Assembly (NCBI RefSeq): GCF_017696015.1 | Contig: NZ_JAAORL010000002.1 | Coordinates: 124,001 to 188,000, forward strand | Reading direction: 5' to 3' | DNA length: 64,000 nt | DNA from: Prochlorococcus marinus CUG1415 | GTDB taxonomy: Bacteria > Cyanobacteriota > Cyanobacteriia > PCC-6307 > Cyanobiaceae | Shown here: positions 45,397 through 54,556 of the stretch, one piece after another | Position numbering within the stretch: position 1 is the first letter of the stretch | How the letters are laid out: each line of letters begins with the position of its first letter | The notes under the pieces: generated by a model | The model's database searches: none | What the model was told of the DNA's origin: nothing | The model's input: only the letters and a program-made list of their open reading frames with translations | Made by a program: the position numbers and the translations under genes

Positions 45397-46527
45397 TTAA
45401 TTAGTAAGTTCTAATATATTTTGAATAGTTCTTTTCCAGTCAAATTTCATTTGACACTTTCTTGAAATTTCTACAGAATCAAATTTGCCATCCTTTATAA
45501 ACTTTATAAATTCACAAATAGATTCAGCTTTCTCATTTATATTTAAATTTTTATTTACAATAAACCCATTTACTCTATTCTCAATTATCAGATCAATCCC
45601 TCCAACATTTGGTGCCCAAACAGGAAGGCCAAGAGCATTAGCCTCAACAAGAACATTAGGAAAATTATCATATTTAGAGTTCATCAATAAACAATCTAAA
45701 TTTTCTAAGGATTCGTATAGCTTTTCTTTTTCCAAGAATCCATGCATAATAACATTATTATTTAATTTTAGTTTAAATGATTGACTAACTAATTTATTCT
45801 TCAAAACTCCATCTCCAAAAATATGGATCTTAAGAGGATATATTGAATTTACTATTTTTAAGATTTTTAATAATTGACCAATACCCTTGATAGGGATAAG
45901 GCGACCAACAATTGCAATTTCAGTAAAATTATTATCATTTATTTTGTTAGTTTTTGGCAAAATAAACTTACCAACTCCAATTTCTACATAATTAACTTGA
46001 TTAGGATAATCTTTTACTAATTTTCTATAAGCATCTCCATTACACAAAACTTTTATAAATCGAAAAAATATTCTTTCATAAGGAGACAATAATGGCCCTG
46101 GAGATCTCATATATGCACTGATATTCAAAACATTAGATGCAAAAAAAGTGAGAAAAGGCAGGAAGGTTGTTAGAACCAATAAATTTTTATTTCTTTTCTG
46201 CCTAATAATAAAAAAGATAACAGATATTTCAAAAGAAAATTGTCCAAGAATTCTCATTGCATAACCCACACCAGAAAGTTTAGGATTAATAGACTTTAGA
46301 TATGATGAAAAATCATAAAACCAAAAAGCCCTGACATATTTTATTTTTATTCCATCAATAGTTGCAGGTTTATTTTTACAAAAAAATGGATCCACCGTAA
46401 CGATAGAAGAATTAATCCCACTCAAATTGAATTCTTTGCAAATATTTAAATCAAAGTTTTCACCTCCCCCTCTAAAAATACTAAATGCATAATTAACAAT
46501 TAAAACTTCTCTATTTTCTACATTCAT
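45397..46527 (-). CDS. GT4-family glycosyltransferase
   Basis: The 376-residue GT-B enzyme has an N-terminal YAFSIFRGGGENFDLNICKE acceptor loop. The C-domain has EIAIVGRLIPIKGIGQLLKI, IHIFGDGVLKNKLV and the E-x7-E-type signature VLVEANALGLPVWAPNVGGI. It shares the minus strand with the CapK-like gene, 12 nt apart, so the two may be one unit. The sugar is unknown. A perfect AT palindrome lies 13 nt before its start codon. Confidence 0.88.
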   Translation of the reverse strand: MNVENREVLIVNYAFSIFRGGGENFDLNICKEFNLSGINSSIVTVDPFFCKNKPATIDGIKIKYVRAFWFYDFSSYLKSINPKLSGVGYAMRILGQFSFEISVIFFIIRQKRNKNLLVLTTFLPFLTFFASNVLNISAYMRSPGPLLSPYERIFFRFIKVLCNGDAYRKLVKDYPNQVNYVEIGVGKFILPKTNKINDNNFTEIAIVGRLIPIKGIGQLLKILKIVNSIYPLKIHIFGDGVLKNKLVSQSFKLKLNNNVIMHGFLEKEKLYESLENLDCLLMNSKYDNFPNVLVEANALGLPVWAPNVGGIDLIIENRVNGFIVNKNLNINEKAESICEFIKFIKDGKFDSVEISRKCQMKFDWKRTIQNILELTN

Positions 46528-46540
46528 ATATATAAAACTA

Positions 46541-46562
46541 AATATATAATTAATTATATATT
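46541..46562. promoter_or_regulatory. Perfect 22-bp AT-only palindrome in a divergent promoter
   Basis: The 22 bases at 46541-46562 are identical to their reverse complement (half-site AATATATAATT), with centre between 46551 and 46552. They lie 13 nt before the GT4 start codon (minus strand) in the 178-nt gap shared with the ABC transporter gene (plus strand). It could be an operator or cruciform. Because the DNA is nearly all A/T here, chance is a real alternative. Confidence 0.35.
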
Positions 46563-46705
46563 AAATTATATATTTAAATTTGAAAATTTTTATATTTCTA
46601 TAATCTAAATAAATAAATAGTGTTAAATAAAACTATTTTTTTAGATACATTTTACTAGATATTTTAATATACTTATATTATTAATTATTATATTTTTGGG
46701 AAGGC

Positions 46706-48454
46706 ATGATTTCATCTTTTGAACCAATAATATTAATATATGGCATATTAAATAGACTTCCAAAAAAAAGAATAATACAGATATATTTCTCTCTTTTTCT
46801 TATGATTCTTAGTGCTTTATCTGAATCACTAACATTATCAATATCTCTTCCCTTTTTAGCTTCTTTATCTAATCCGAGAAAACTATATGAATTTAAATTA
46901 ATAAATTATTTTTTATCTTTTTTCAGTATTGATTCTTCTAATAACCTAATAATTCCAGTAGTAATTATTTTTTGCATAGCAATATGCATTTCTGCGGCCT
47001 TAAGACTTTTAAATATTTGGGTTAATTGCAAAGTTATTGCTTTAATAGGGAATGATCTTGGAAGATTAGGTTATTCCAATATATTGAAACAAAGCTATAG
47101 TTTCCACATTGATACTAAATCTAGTCAATTAATTACCGGTTTAACTTCAAAACTAGAATATTGTCTAGAATCTATTTACTCATCTTTTCAGTTTTTTCTA
47201 TCTATAGCTATTTCTTTTTCAATAATACTCACTTTATTATTTATAAATTGGCAATCAACAATATTAAGTACTTTTATTTTTCTTATAATTTATTTATTAA
47301 TATCGTCAAAGTCAAGAAAATACCTTACAGCAAATAGTAAACTAATTTCTCAGGTAACTGACCAGCAAGTAAGATTTATTCAAAATGGTTTAGGTAATAT
47401 AAGAGAAATTATTTTAGGACAATTACAAAATAAATATGTTTCCATCTATGGGGAAATAGATCGCGAAATGAGAACAAGATATGCAAACAATCGATTTATT
47501 GGATTATTTCCTAGATATATTTTAGAAGCGGCAGCTATCTGTATTGTAAGTATATTATCTATATTTTTATTTTCAGAAACTAGTAATAGTAAAATCCCTG
47601 TTGCGATTCTAGGTTCGTTAGCTTTAGGTGCTCAAAAACTTCTTCCAGCTCTACAAAATATTTATAATTCTTGGGCAAATATATCTTCCAGAAAATCCGA
47701 AATAGAGTCAGTTTTAAAAATATTAAATTTAAAGAGTAAATTAATTTTCACAAAAGAATTACAAAATTTTCCAGAGAAAAATAATTTAATTAATTTTAAA
47801 AATGTTACTTTCGTTTATAAAAAATTAAATAGTATAGTTTTTAAAAACATTAATTTAAGCATTCCATTAGAGAAAAAAATAGGCATCATAGGTACAACAG
47901 GAAGTGGGAAAAGTACTTTTATTGATTTATTGATGGGTTTTATTTTGCCTACAGAAGGTGAAATAATAATAAATAATAAGCCACTAAGAAATAAGAAAAA
48001 TCTTAGAGAGTGGCAAAATTGTATTTCTCATGTACCCCAAGATATATATATTTCTGACATCAGCATTGCTGAAAATATTGCTTTTGGTCTTAATAAAAAC
48101 GAAATAAATATTGCTAGATTAAAAGAAGCTGCAAAAATTGCCGAAATTGATGAATTTATAGAAAGTCTTCAAAGTAAATATAATACAAAATTAGGTGAAC
48201 GTGGTATGCAACTAAGCGGCGGGCAAAGACAAAGATTAGGAATAGCAAGAGCAATTTATAGAAAGACAAAAATAATAATTCTTGATGAGGCTACAAGTGC
48301 TTTAGATGTAAAAACTGAAAAAAGAATATTTGAAAATATTAATAAATTCCTCAAAAATAAAACTATATTAATGATTACGCATAGACCAAATACATTAGAA
48401 AAGTTTGATCATATTTACAAAGTTGAAAAACAAACAATTACCAAACTTAAATGA
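46706..48454 (+). CDS. ABC exporter, PglK/MsbA-like (half transporter)
   Basis: The 582-residue protein has six membrane helices followed by an ABC domain: Walker A GTTGSGKST (396-404), signature LSGGQ (503-507), and Walker B with D-loop IIILDEATSALDVKTEK. PglK and MsbA homologues flip lipid-linked glycans or lipids. No Wzx-type flippase is visible in this window, so this protein is the leading candidate for moving the undecaprenyl-linked unit. The downstream GT4 gene overlaps its stop by 4 nt. Confidence 0.92.
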   Translation: MISSFEPIILIYGILNRLPKKRIIQIYFSLFLMILSALSESLTLSISLPFLASLSNPRKLYEFKLINYFLSFFSIDSSNNLIIPVVIIFCIAICISAALRLLNIWVNCKVIALIGNDLGRLGYSNILKQSYSFHIDTKSSQLITGLTSKLEYCLESIYSSFQFFLSIAISFSIILTLLFINWQSTILSTFIFLIIYLLISSKSRKYLTANSKLISQVTDQQVRFIQNGLGNIREIILGQLQNKYVSIYGEIDREMRTRYANNRFIGLFPRYILEAAAICIVSILSIFLFSETSNSKIPVAILGSLALGAQKLLPALQNIYNSWANISSRKSEIESVLKILNLKSKLIFTKELQNFPEKNNLINFKNVTFVYKKLNSIVFKNINLSIPLEKKIGIIGTTGSGKSTFIDLLMGFILPTEGEIIINNKPLRNKKNLREWQNCISHVPQDIYISDISIAENIAFGLNKNEINIARLKEAAKIAEIDEFIESLQSKYNTKLGERGMQLSGGQRQRLGIARAIYRKTKIIILDEATSALDVKTEKRIFENINKFLKNKTILMITHRPNTLEKFDHIYKVEKQTITKLK

Positions 48455-49596
48455 TAAATATGATTTCTCCTAAAAACAAAGTTATTATTCATATAATCTC
48501 ATCAATCACTGACCATGGTGCACAAAAAAATCTTATTTTATTCATAAAGAAAATCAAAGAAAAAGGGTTTGAGAGCCATAAAATCATATCAATCAAAAAG
48601 CCAGAGGAATCAAGTAATATTTATATCCAATTAAAAAAAATGGGAATTCCAATATATAAATTCAATTTAAAAGCTTTATTTTTGAATAAAAGTCTTCAAC
48701 AAATCAATAAAAAAAAACAAGCTATTATATTTTTTGGCTGGATGTATCATGGAATGCTTATTGCTTTTTTAATGCATAAGATTTATTTTTCAAATAGTCA
48801 ATTGTTATGGACAATAAGGCATGGAGAACCTTTTCATAAAGGAATTAATAAACTTACAAAGCTAATTATTCTGACACTTTCGTTAATAAATAAATATCAA
48901 AAAATACCAATTCTTGTAAATAGTTTCTGTGGAATTAAAAATCATATAAAGATTGGATTTAGATCAAAACAAATTAATTATTGGCCAAATTTTTTGCAAA
49001 GCAATAATTCATATCAACTAAAATTACCAACAAAAAATAAAAAAGAATACATAGTTTTATATCCTGCTAGATATCATCCACAAAAAAATCATGATATGAG
49101 CCTTAAAGTATTAAAAATACTTAAAAATAAATATAAATTGCCAATTAAATTAATCTTAGTTGGAGAAAATATAGAATCATATAAGACAAAATTAGTAAAA
49201 GATTATGATTATAATAATCTTTTTTTAAATTCAATAAAATTCATTGAGCAAAGAAAAAATATAAAAGAATATTATAAGAAATCGGATATCGTAATTTCAA
49301 CTTCTTCCTTTGGGGAAGGTCTTCAAAATATTATTTTAGAGGGATTATACTTTGGAAGATTAGTTTTTTCTACTAGAGCTGGGGATGCCTCAAGGATTCT
49401 AACTAAAGAATACTTATGCAATACAAATGATCATAAAATAATGGCAAAAAAAATAGCTTATACAATTAATAAGATAAATAATGATTCAAAATTTCAAGAA
49501 TCTTTAATATGTAATCATGCTAAACAAATAAAAAAAATCAACAAGCTTTGTGATACAAATTTAATTTTAGAAACATTTATAAAAAATATAAAATGA
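48451..49596 (+). CDS. GT4-like glycosyltransferase
   Basis: This 381-residue GT-B protein has a HIISSITDHGAQKNLILFIK start, an IVLYPARYHPQKNHDMSLKV central strand and a C-domain SSFGEGLQNIILEGLYFGRL with STRAGD, a variant of the E-x7-E signature. Its overlap (ATGA) with the ABC gene before and the methyltransferase gene after shows one operon. The sugar is unknown. Confidence 0.83.
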   Translation: MINMISPKNKVIIHIISSITDHGAQKNLILFIKKIKEKGFESHKIISIKKPEESSNIYIQLKKMGIPIYKFNLKALFLNKSLQQINKKKQAIIFFGWMYHGMLIAFLMHKIYFSNSQLLWTIRHGEPFHKGINKLTKLIILTLSLINKYQKIPILVNSFCGIKNHIKIGFRSKQINYWPNFLQSNNSYQLKLPTKNKKEYIVLYPARYHPQKNHDMSLKVLKILKNKYKLPIKLILVGENIESYKTKLVKDYDYNNLFLNSIKFIEQRKNIKEYYKKSDIVISTSSFGEGLQNIILEGLYFGRLVFSTRAGDASRILTKEYLCNTNDHKIMAKKIAYTINKINNDSKFQESLICNHAKQIKKINKLCDTNLILETFIKNIK

Positions 49597-50483
49597 AAAG
49601 GATTATAAAATTCCAAATAAAATTATTAGTTTTTCTAGTAAAGCTTTTAACTAAAATCTTTATTGGACATAATCCATTTATATATAAGTTATTAAATAAA
49701 TTGCAGATATCTAGTCATGGAAACATGAAAGATACAAAAAAAATTTATGAATTGTTTAATTACTATAATAAAAATTTAATATCATACAATATTGATTTAA
49801 ACGAACTTAACTATAAAGGGGATTTTCTAGAAGTCGGTCCAGGAGATAGTTTAGGTCTAAGTTATGTTTTTTTGAAAACCGGCTTTAAAAATGCTTATGC
49901 AATTGACAAAGATAATTACATAACTAAATTTGGTGAGAAGTCTTTGAATAAATTAGATAAAAGAATTTTTGCAGAATTTTCTTTAGCCACATCAATTAAC
50001 AAAAATATTAAAAATAAATTTCTTTATGATTCAATAAATTATTTAACTAATGGTATTAATTCCTTAAAAGAAATTAAAAATAAAAGTATTTCATTAATAA
50101 TAAGCAATGCGGCTTTTGAACATATAGATAAAAATGAAGTTAACAATTATTTTAAATTATTCAGCAAAAAACTTTGTAAGGATGGTATATTTATTCTAAG
50201 AATTGATTTAAAAGATCATTTAGTGGGTGATTTTTTTAATCATTTAATTTCAGAAAGATACTGGGAGTCAAATTTATTTAAAAGAGGATCACACTATACT
50301 AATAGGATTAAAACTGAGGAATTTAAAAATATTATTTATAGAAATAAACTAAAAATAATAATAGTTAAAAATGAAAAGTACACAGTAAATTCTTTCTTCA
50401 ATACTGATTATTCTATAAATTTAAACTCAATATTAAATAGTCAAAAAGTACCAAGCTCTATAATGATAATTGGTAAAAAATAA
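49593..50483 (+). CDS. SAM-dependent methyltransferase of the glycan island
   Basis: The 296-residue class I methyltransferase has motif I FLEVGPGDSLGLSYVFLKTG (about residues 79-98), then NAYAIDKDNYI and a motif IV region ISLIISNAAFEHIDKNEVNN, with DGIFILRIDLKDHLVGDF. An N-terminal 50-residue hydrophobic/basic segment may tether it to the membrane. It probably methylates a sugar hydroxyl or the glycan end. It overlaps the glycosyltransferase stop (ATGA). Confidence 0.78.
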   Translation: MKRIIKFQIKLLVFLVKLLTKIFIGHNPFIYKLLNKLQISSHGNMKDTKKIYELFNYYNKNLISYNIDLNELNYKGDFLEVGPGDSLGLSYVFLKTGFKNAYAIDKDNYITKFGEKSLNKLDKRIFAEFSLATSINKNIKNKFLYDSINYLTNGINSLKEIKNKSISLIISNAAFEHIDKNEVNNYFKLFSKKLCKDGIFILRIDLKDHLVGDFFNHLISERYWESNLFKRGSHYTNRIKTEEFKNIIYRNKLKIIIVKNEKYTVNSFFNTDYSINLNSILNSQKVPSSIMIIGKK

Positions 50484-50495
50484 TAGATTTTTAAA

Positions 50496-51344
50496 TCAAT
50501 TCATTAAAATACCCTTAGGATTAAAATCTACTAGTTCATAATTTAATTCTAAGAACGAAATAGTATCTAATAATAAATCTGAATATGTTTTTTGACTATA
50601 TGGCTGAAAACAATTTAATTCCCATTGGTGTAATGATAAGATAAAAGGATAACCTTTAGTAGAACATTCATTAGCTATAGAATTTAATTTGTTCTGATTT
50701 AATATTGTTGTTAAAGGAACTGAATTAAAACATTTTGAATACTTTGTCTCATAATATGGTTTTTGTAAATCAATTTTTTTGAGCATTAAATTTAATATCC
50801 TCTGAATTAAAATCCTATAACCTTTTGATGATCTTCTAGAGTGCCTAAAGATTCCGGGATAGTTGAATAATGTGTAATCCCTTTTAAAAAGCAATTCTGC
50901 ACAATCAGAGGAGATTGTATTACTAGGTGGAATAAATATCTTAATAGGATTACTAAAAGTTTCTTTAAAAAATTTTTCAGCTTCATCTAAGTTCTTACTT
51001 AATTTGACTATTGCATTTCTTAGTCTTAACTCTGGTATTAAATTATTATTTTCAATAATAAAATTATGTTCATAGCCATGAACAGCTGGGAAAAAATTAT
51101 TCCTTTTATCTAATTCATGTAGCAGATCGCAAATTTCAAAATTATCTTTGATATTATAATTTAAACCTGTATACCAATATTGCAAAGGAATATTTAAACT
51201 TGGACAACCTTTTTGGTTTAGGATAATTCCAGATATCAATGTAAAATTTTTTACAAACTTTTCACAAAATAAATTATATTCATTTGCCTTAGTAAAATAA
51301 CTAACATCATCATCTCGTATAGCAAAAGATAATTTTTCTTTCAT
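50496..51344 (-). CDS. Polysaccharide-deacetylase-like protein
   Basis: This 282-residue protein has a carbohydrate-esterase-4-like layout: the Asp pair in AIRDDDVSYF (Asp11-Asp12), the H-x3-H zinc motif VHGYEHN (His89, His93), FIPPSN (137-142) and a late His in LSLHQWELN. This matches NodB/DUF2334-type metal sites, so removal of an acetyl group from a GlcNAc-type sugar is plausible. There is no signal peptide, suggesting cytoplasmic action on a precursor. It points opposite to its neighbours. Confidence 0.65.
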   Translation of the reverse strand: MKEKLSFAIRDDDVSYFTKANEYNLFCEKFVKNFTLISGIILNQKGCPSLNIPLQYWYTGLNYNIKDNFEICDLLHELDKRNNFFPAVHGYEHNFIIENNNLIPELRLRNAIVKLSKNLDEAEKFFKETFSNPIKIFIPPSNTISSDCAELLFKRDYTLFNYPGIFRHSRRSSKGYRILIQRILNLMLKKIDLQKPYYETKYSKCFNSVPLTTILNQNKLNSIANECSTKGYPFILSLHQWELNCFQPYSQKTYSDLLLDTISFLELNYELVDFNPKGILMN

Positions 51345-51479
51345 AAAGACTAAAATCTAAATATGTAAAATAAATTGAAATGGATACATTCATATATTAT
51401 CAAAACTTTTATATTTATAAATAATAAAAAATTATTAATACTATAATATTAATTAATTATTATTTTTAATTTAAAAGTA

Positions 51480-52670
51480 TTGATTAGAGTAATCATTATT
51501 ACTATATATTTATGTCTATTTGCTTTAAGCACAATTGGTGTATATGAAAGTAAAGGGATACTAGCGTTTGAAATATTCCGCGATAAAAGTTTTGTATTTT
51601 TATTAATAAGTTTTTTATTTTGCTTATTTATTTTTTTTAAATATAAACATTATAAGAATAAATTTTTGATATCTATTCTTGCTTTAGGATTTATTGGAGC
51701 ATTAATAAATTTTATAAATTCTTTGTTTTTAGAGAATACTCCTTTTTATTTTTCAATTGTTTCTATACTTAGTTTTTCTATAGGTTTAAAATATTCTACT
51801 AACGAAAAAGTAACTGATTCTATTCATAATTCCTTTCTTTTTTTTGGTTTAATAAATTTTCTAACAGCCATTTCTCAAATTTTAGTTGGACTATTTAAAT
51901 TTAATCCCGATTTATTGATATACGGGGTTGGGCTTGGCCCAGGAGATGCTCCATGGGCTTATTTAAGTAGACCAACAGGGCTATTTTCTAATCCTTTTTC
52001 ATTAGGAGTTTTAGGGGCTATTTTGATAGCGATACCCAAAAAAGAAAATTTTCTAATCTTTAGAATTGTGGGTTTTTCTTTGGTTTTATTGAGTTTATCA
52101 AGGGCTTATCTTGGATTAACTTTTTGCCATTTACTTTTCTGGGTACTTAAGAAAAGTTTTGATTCAGTAATGAAAAAAAGCTCGTCCCTTCTGATAGGAA
52201 TATCTATTTTGACTTTTCAAATTTTACTACTAAGAACATATTTAGAGAATTCACCATCAGATTCTTTCACTTATAAATATAAAGCTATTCCATCATTAAT
52301 TGGAGTATTTATTAATAACCCTCTATCAATATTATTTGGTTTTAGTAAATCAAATGAAAATGAATTTTTTTCTTATTTAGATACCAATACCTTATTCATT
52401 AGTGACTCATATGAAAGTTGGTTTCTAAGATTAATAATATTTGGTGGAATTTTTCTGGCTCTTATTTATATTTATCCTTTAATAAGAGTTTTTCTATTGT
52501 CTATTAAAAATACCGAACTTCTTTTCTCAACTTCATCGTTAATAATTACATCGCTAGCATCATTTGTAAGTAATGGAGGCTTTGGAGGACTTATATCTTG
52601 GATTTATTTCTATTTAATTGCAAATATTTATGTAATTGGCAATATTAAAAAAATTCGAGCATCTCGATAA
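51480..52670 (+). CDS. O-antigen polymerase/ligase-family membrane protein (second)
   Basis: The 396-residue protein has about ten hydrophobic helices. Family-like marks are WAYLSRPTGLFSNPFSLGVL, SLSRAYLGLTFCHLLFW and the periplasmic loop before WFLRLIIFGGIFLALIYIYP. Unlike the first such protein, no clear Wzy_C HxH motif is visible, so a polymerase (Wzy) role is the better guess. The start is TTG. The first asparagine-synthase-like gene follows by 58 nt. Confidence 0.72.
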   Translation: MIRVIIITIYLCLFALSTIGVYESKGILAFEIFRDKSFVFLLISFLFCLFIFFKYKHYKNKFLISILALGFIGALINFINSLFLENTPFYFSIVSILSFSIGLKYSTNEKVTDSIHNSFLFFGLINFLTAISQILVGLFKFNPDLLIYGVGLGPGDAPWAYLSRPTGLFSNPFSLGVLGAILIAIPKKENFLIFRIVGFSLVLLSLSRAYLGLTFCHLLFWVLKKSFDSVMKKSSSLLIGISILTFQILLLRTYLENSPSDSFTYKYKAIPSLIGVFINNPLSILFGFSKSNENEFFSYLDTNTLFISDSYESWFLRLIIFGGIFLALIYIYPLIRVFLLSIKNTELLFSTSSLIITSLASFVSNGGFGGLISWIYFYLIANIYVIGNIKKIRASR

Positions 52671-52728
52671 TATATTTACAAAATTATCTAATAAAGTAAA
52701 ATTAATTAAAAGCTGTAAGTGAAATAAT

Positions 52729-54555
52729 ATGTGTGGTATTGGACTAGTAAAATTTTATAAACAAAAACCATCAACTGAATTGCTAAGTGAATGCGAAAAT
52801 ATAATTTCTTCCGAGCAGTTTAATAGGGGTCCCAATAATAGTAGTTTCTGGATAAGTGAAGATAATATGACAATGATTTGTCACCAAAGATTATCAATTT
52901 TAGATATAAGTGAGAATTCAAATCAACCATTTGAGAATAAAGATTATATTGGAAGTTTTAATGGGGAAATTTATAATTATCCTGAACTATCTAAAAAAAA
53001 TAATTTAGAATTCAAATCCGACACACTTTATTTAAAACATAATATTAATAAAAAAAATATTAGCTATCTTTTTTCAAAATTTGATGGACCTTTTGCAATT
53101 ATTTTGTATGAAAAATCAACAAAAAAGATTACTATTGCAAGGGATCCTTTTGGTGAAAAACCTCTTTTTTATTTTAAAGATAAAGAATTTTTTATCGTTG
53201 CCAGTAAAGTAAGAACCATAGTAAAAATATTGTATAAACTAGAATGTAATTTTTCTTTAAATAAAAAAAATATAATAAATATCCTAAAATATGGATACGA
53301 TCAAAATAAAAATACACCTATAAAAAAAATATTATCTTTAGATAAAGGAGAATTAGCAGCTGATAATAATAGGAATGAAAATTTAATTAAAAAACATTTT
53401 AATAAAGCAAATAATAAGGCTTTAATAAAAGAAAATTCTGATCAAATTACATTATTATTCAGGAAATTTTTTGAATCATCAATAATAGAAAAACTTAGAT
53501 CTGACGTACCATTGGGTATATTTCTTTCAGGTGGACTAGACTCTTCATTAGTTGCTGCAGCAGCTAGAAAGTTTTATTCAAATAAAATTGAGAGTTACAC
53601 TATTGATTTTGAAAATAATAAAGAATCACATTTTAAAAGAGCACAAGTCATATCTGATAAACTTGGAATAAGTAGCCATAAAATAATTTTCACTCCAGAA
53701 AAAGCTTTAAATGCAATAAAATCATTACCTTATGCCTTAACTAGTCCAGCGATAGATCCTTCGGAAATACCATTATTAGTACTATCAGAATTTGCATCTA
53801 GTAAGACACCAGTTTGTTTGTCTGGAGATGGAGCTGATGAATTATTTAATGGTTACATAAGATATCAGAGATTTCAAATTATAGAATTTTTAAGAAACGC
53901 AAAATTTAAAAATTTTATTCCTATCTTTAAATTTTTTAAACCCAAAAGCAAATTATCAAGGTATTTTAATAGTATTAATTCTATGTCTGCAGGTCAAAGT
54001 TATCTAAATATGTTTTATCAATGGTACGATAAAAATCCTTTGATAGAAGATAAAGAACAAAAAACAAGCAAAAGTGATTTTTATAAAGATGATCCATGTT
54101 TAATGGATCAAGATCTATATTTACCAGAGATTATTTTAAGAAAATCCGATAGTTGCACTATGCAATATAGCGTAGAATCTAGACTACCATTTATATCAAA
54201 AAATTTAATTAATCTTTCATATACTATTAGAAAAAATTACCCAAAATTAAAAAAGAAGGATATTTTTCTTCCTTTAATAGAATATTATCTTGGCAAAGAT
54301 ATTTTTTATCAATACATGTCTTTGCCAAAGTATGGTTTAACGGTACCTTTAGAAATGATATTTAATGATCCTTCTATTCAAAATTATTTCAATAATTATT
54401 TTAACTACGATGTAATTTCAAAATTTAATTTCCTCAATCATAATTTGATACTTAAAATATGGCATGACATAAAAATAAAAAAAGATAATTCTAATCTTTA
54501 TGGAATGTGGGCATTATTTACATTCATTCAATGGCAAACAAACTTAGATAAATAA
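52729..54555 (+). CDS. Asparagine-synthase-like glutamine amidotransferase 1
   Basis: The 608-residue protein has the class II glutaminase Cys2 (MCGIGLV), the FNGEIYNYPEL loop and ARDPFGEKPLFYF, and a synthetase PP-loop LSGGLDSS (266-273) with LSGDGADELFNGYIRYQR. The usual HRGPD of the glutaminase domain reads NRGPN, so one conserved residue is changed. AsnB relatives in polysaccharide clusters make uronamides rather than asparagine. The second copy follows 1 nt after the stop. Confidence 0.87.
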   Translation: MCGIGLVKFYKQKPSTELLSECENIISSEQFNRGPNNSSFWISEDNMTMICHQRLSILDISENSNQPFENKDYIGSFNGEIYNYPELSKKNNLEFKSDTLYLKHNINKKNISYLFSKFDGPFAIILYEKSTKKITIARDPFGEKPLFYFKDKEFFIVASKVRTIVKILYKLECNFSLNKKNIINILKYGYDQNKNTPIKKILSLDKGELAADNNRNENLIKKHFNKANNKALIKENSDQITLLFRKFFESSIIEKLRSDVPLGIFLSGGLDSSLVAAAARKFYSNKIESYTIDFENNKESHFKRAQVISDKLGISSHKIIFTPEKALNAIKSLPYALTSPAIDPSEIPLLVLSEFASSKTPVCLSGDGADELFNGYIRYQRFQIIEFLRNAKFKNFIPIFKFFKPKSKLSRYFNSINSMSAGQSYLNMFYQWYDKNPLIEDKEQKTSKSDFYKDDPCLMDQDLYLPEIILRKSDSCTMQYSVESRLPFISKNLINLSYTIRKNYPKLKKKDIFLPLIEYYLGKDIFYQYMSLPKYGLTVPLEMIFNDPSIQNYFNNYFNYDVISKFNFLNHNLILKIWHDIKIKKDNSNLYGMWALFTFIQWQTNLDK

Positions 54556-54556
54556 A

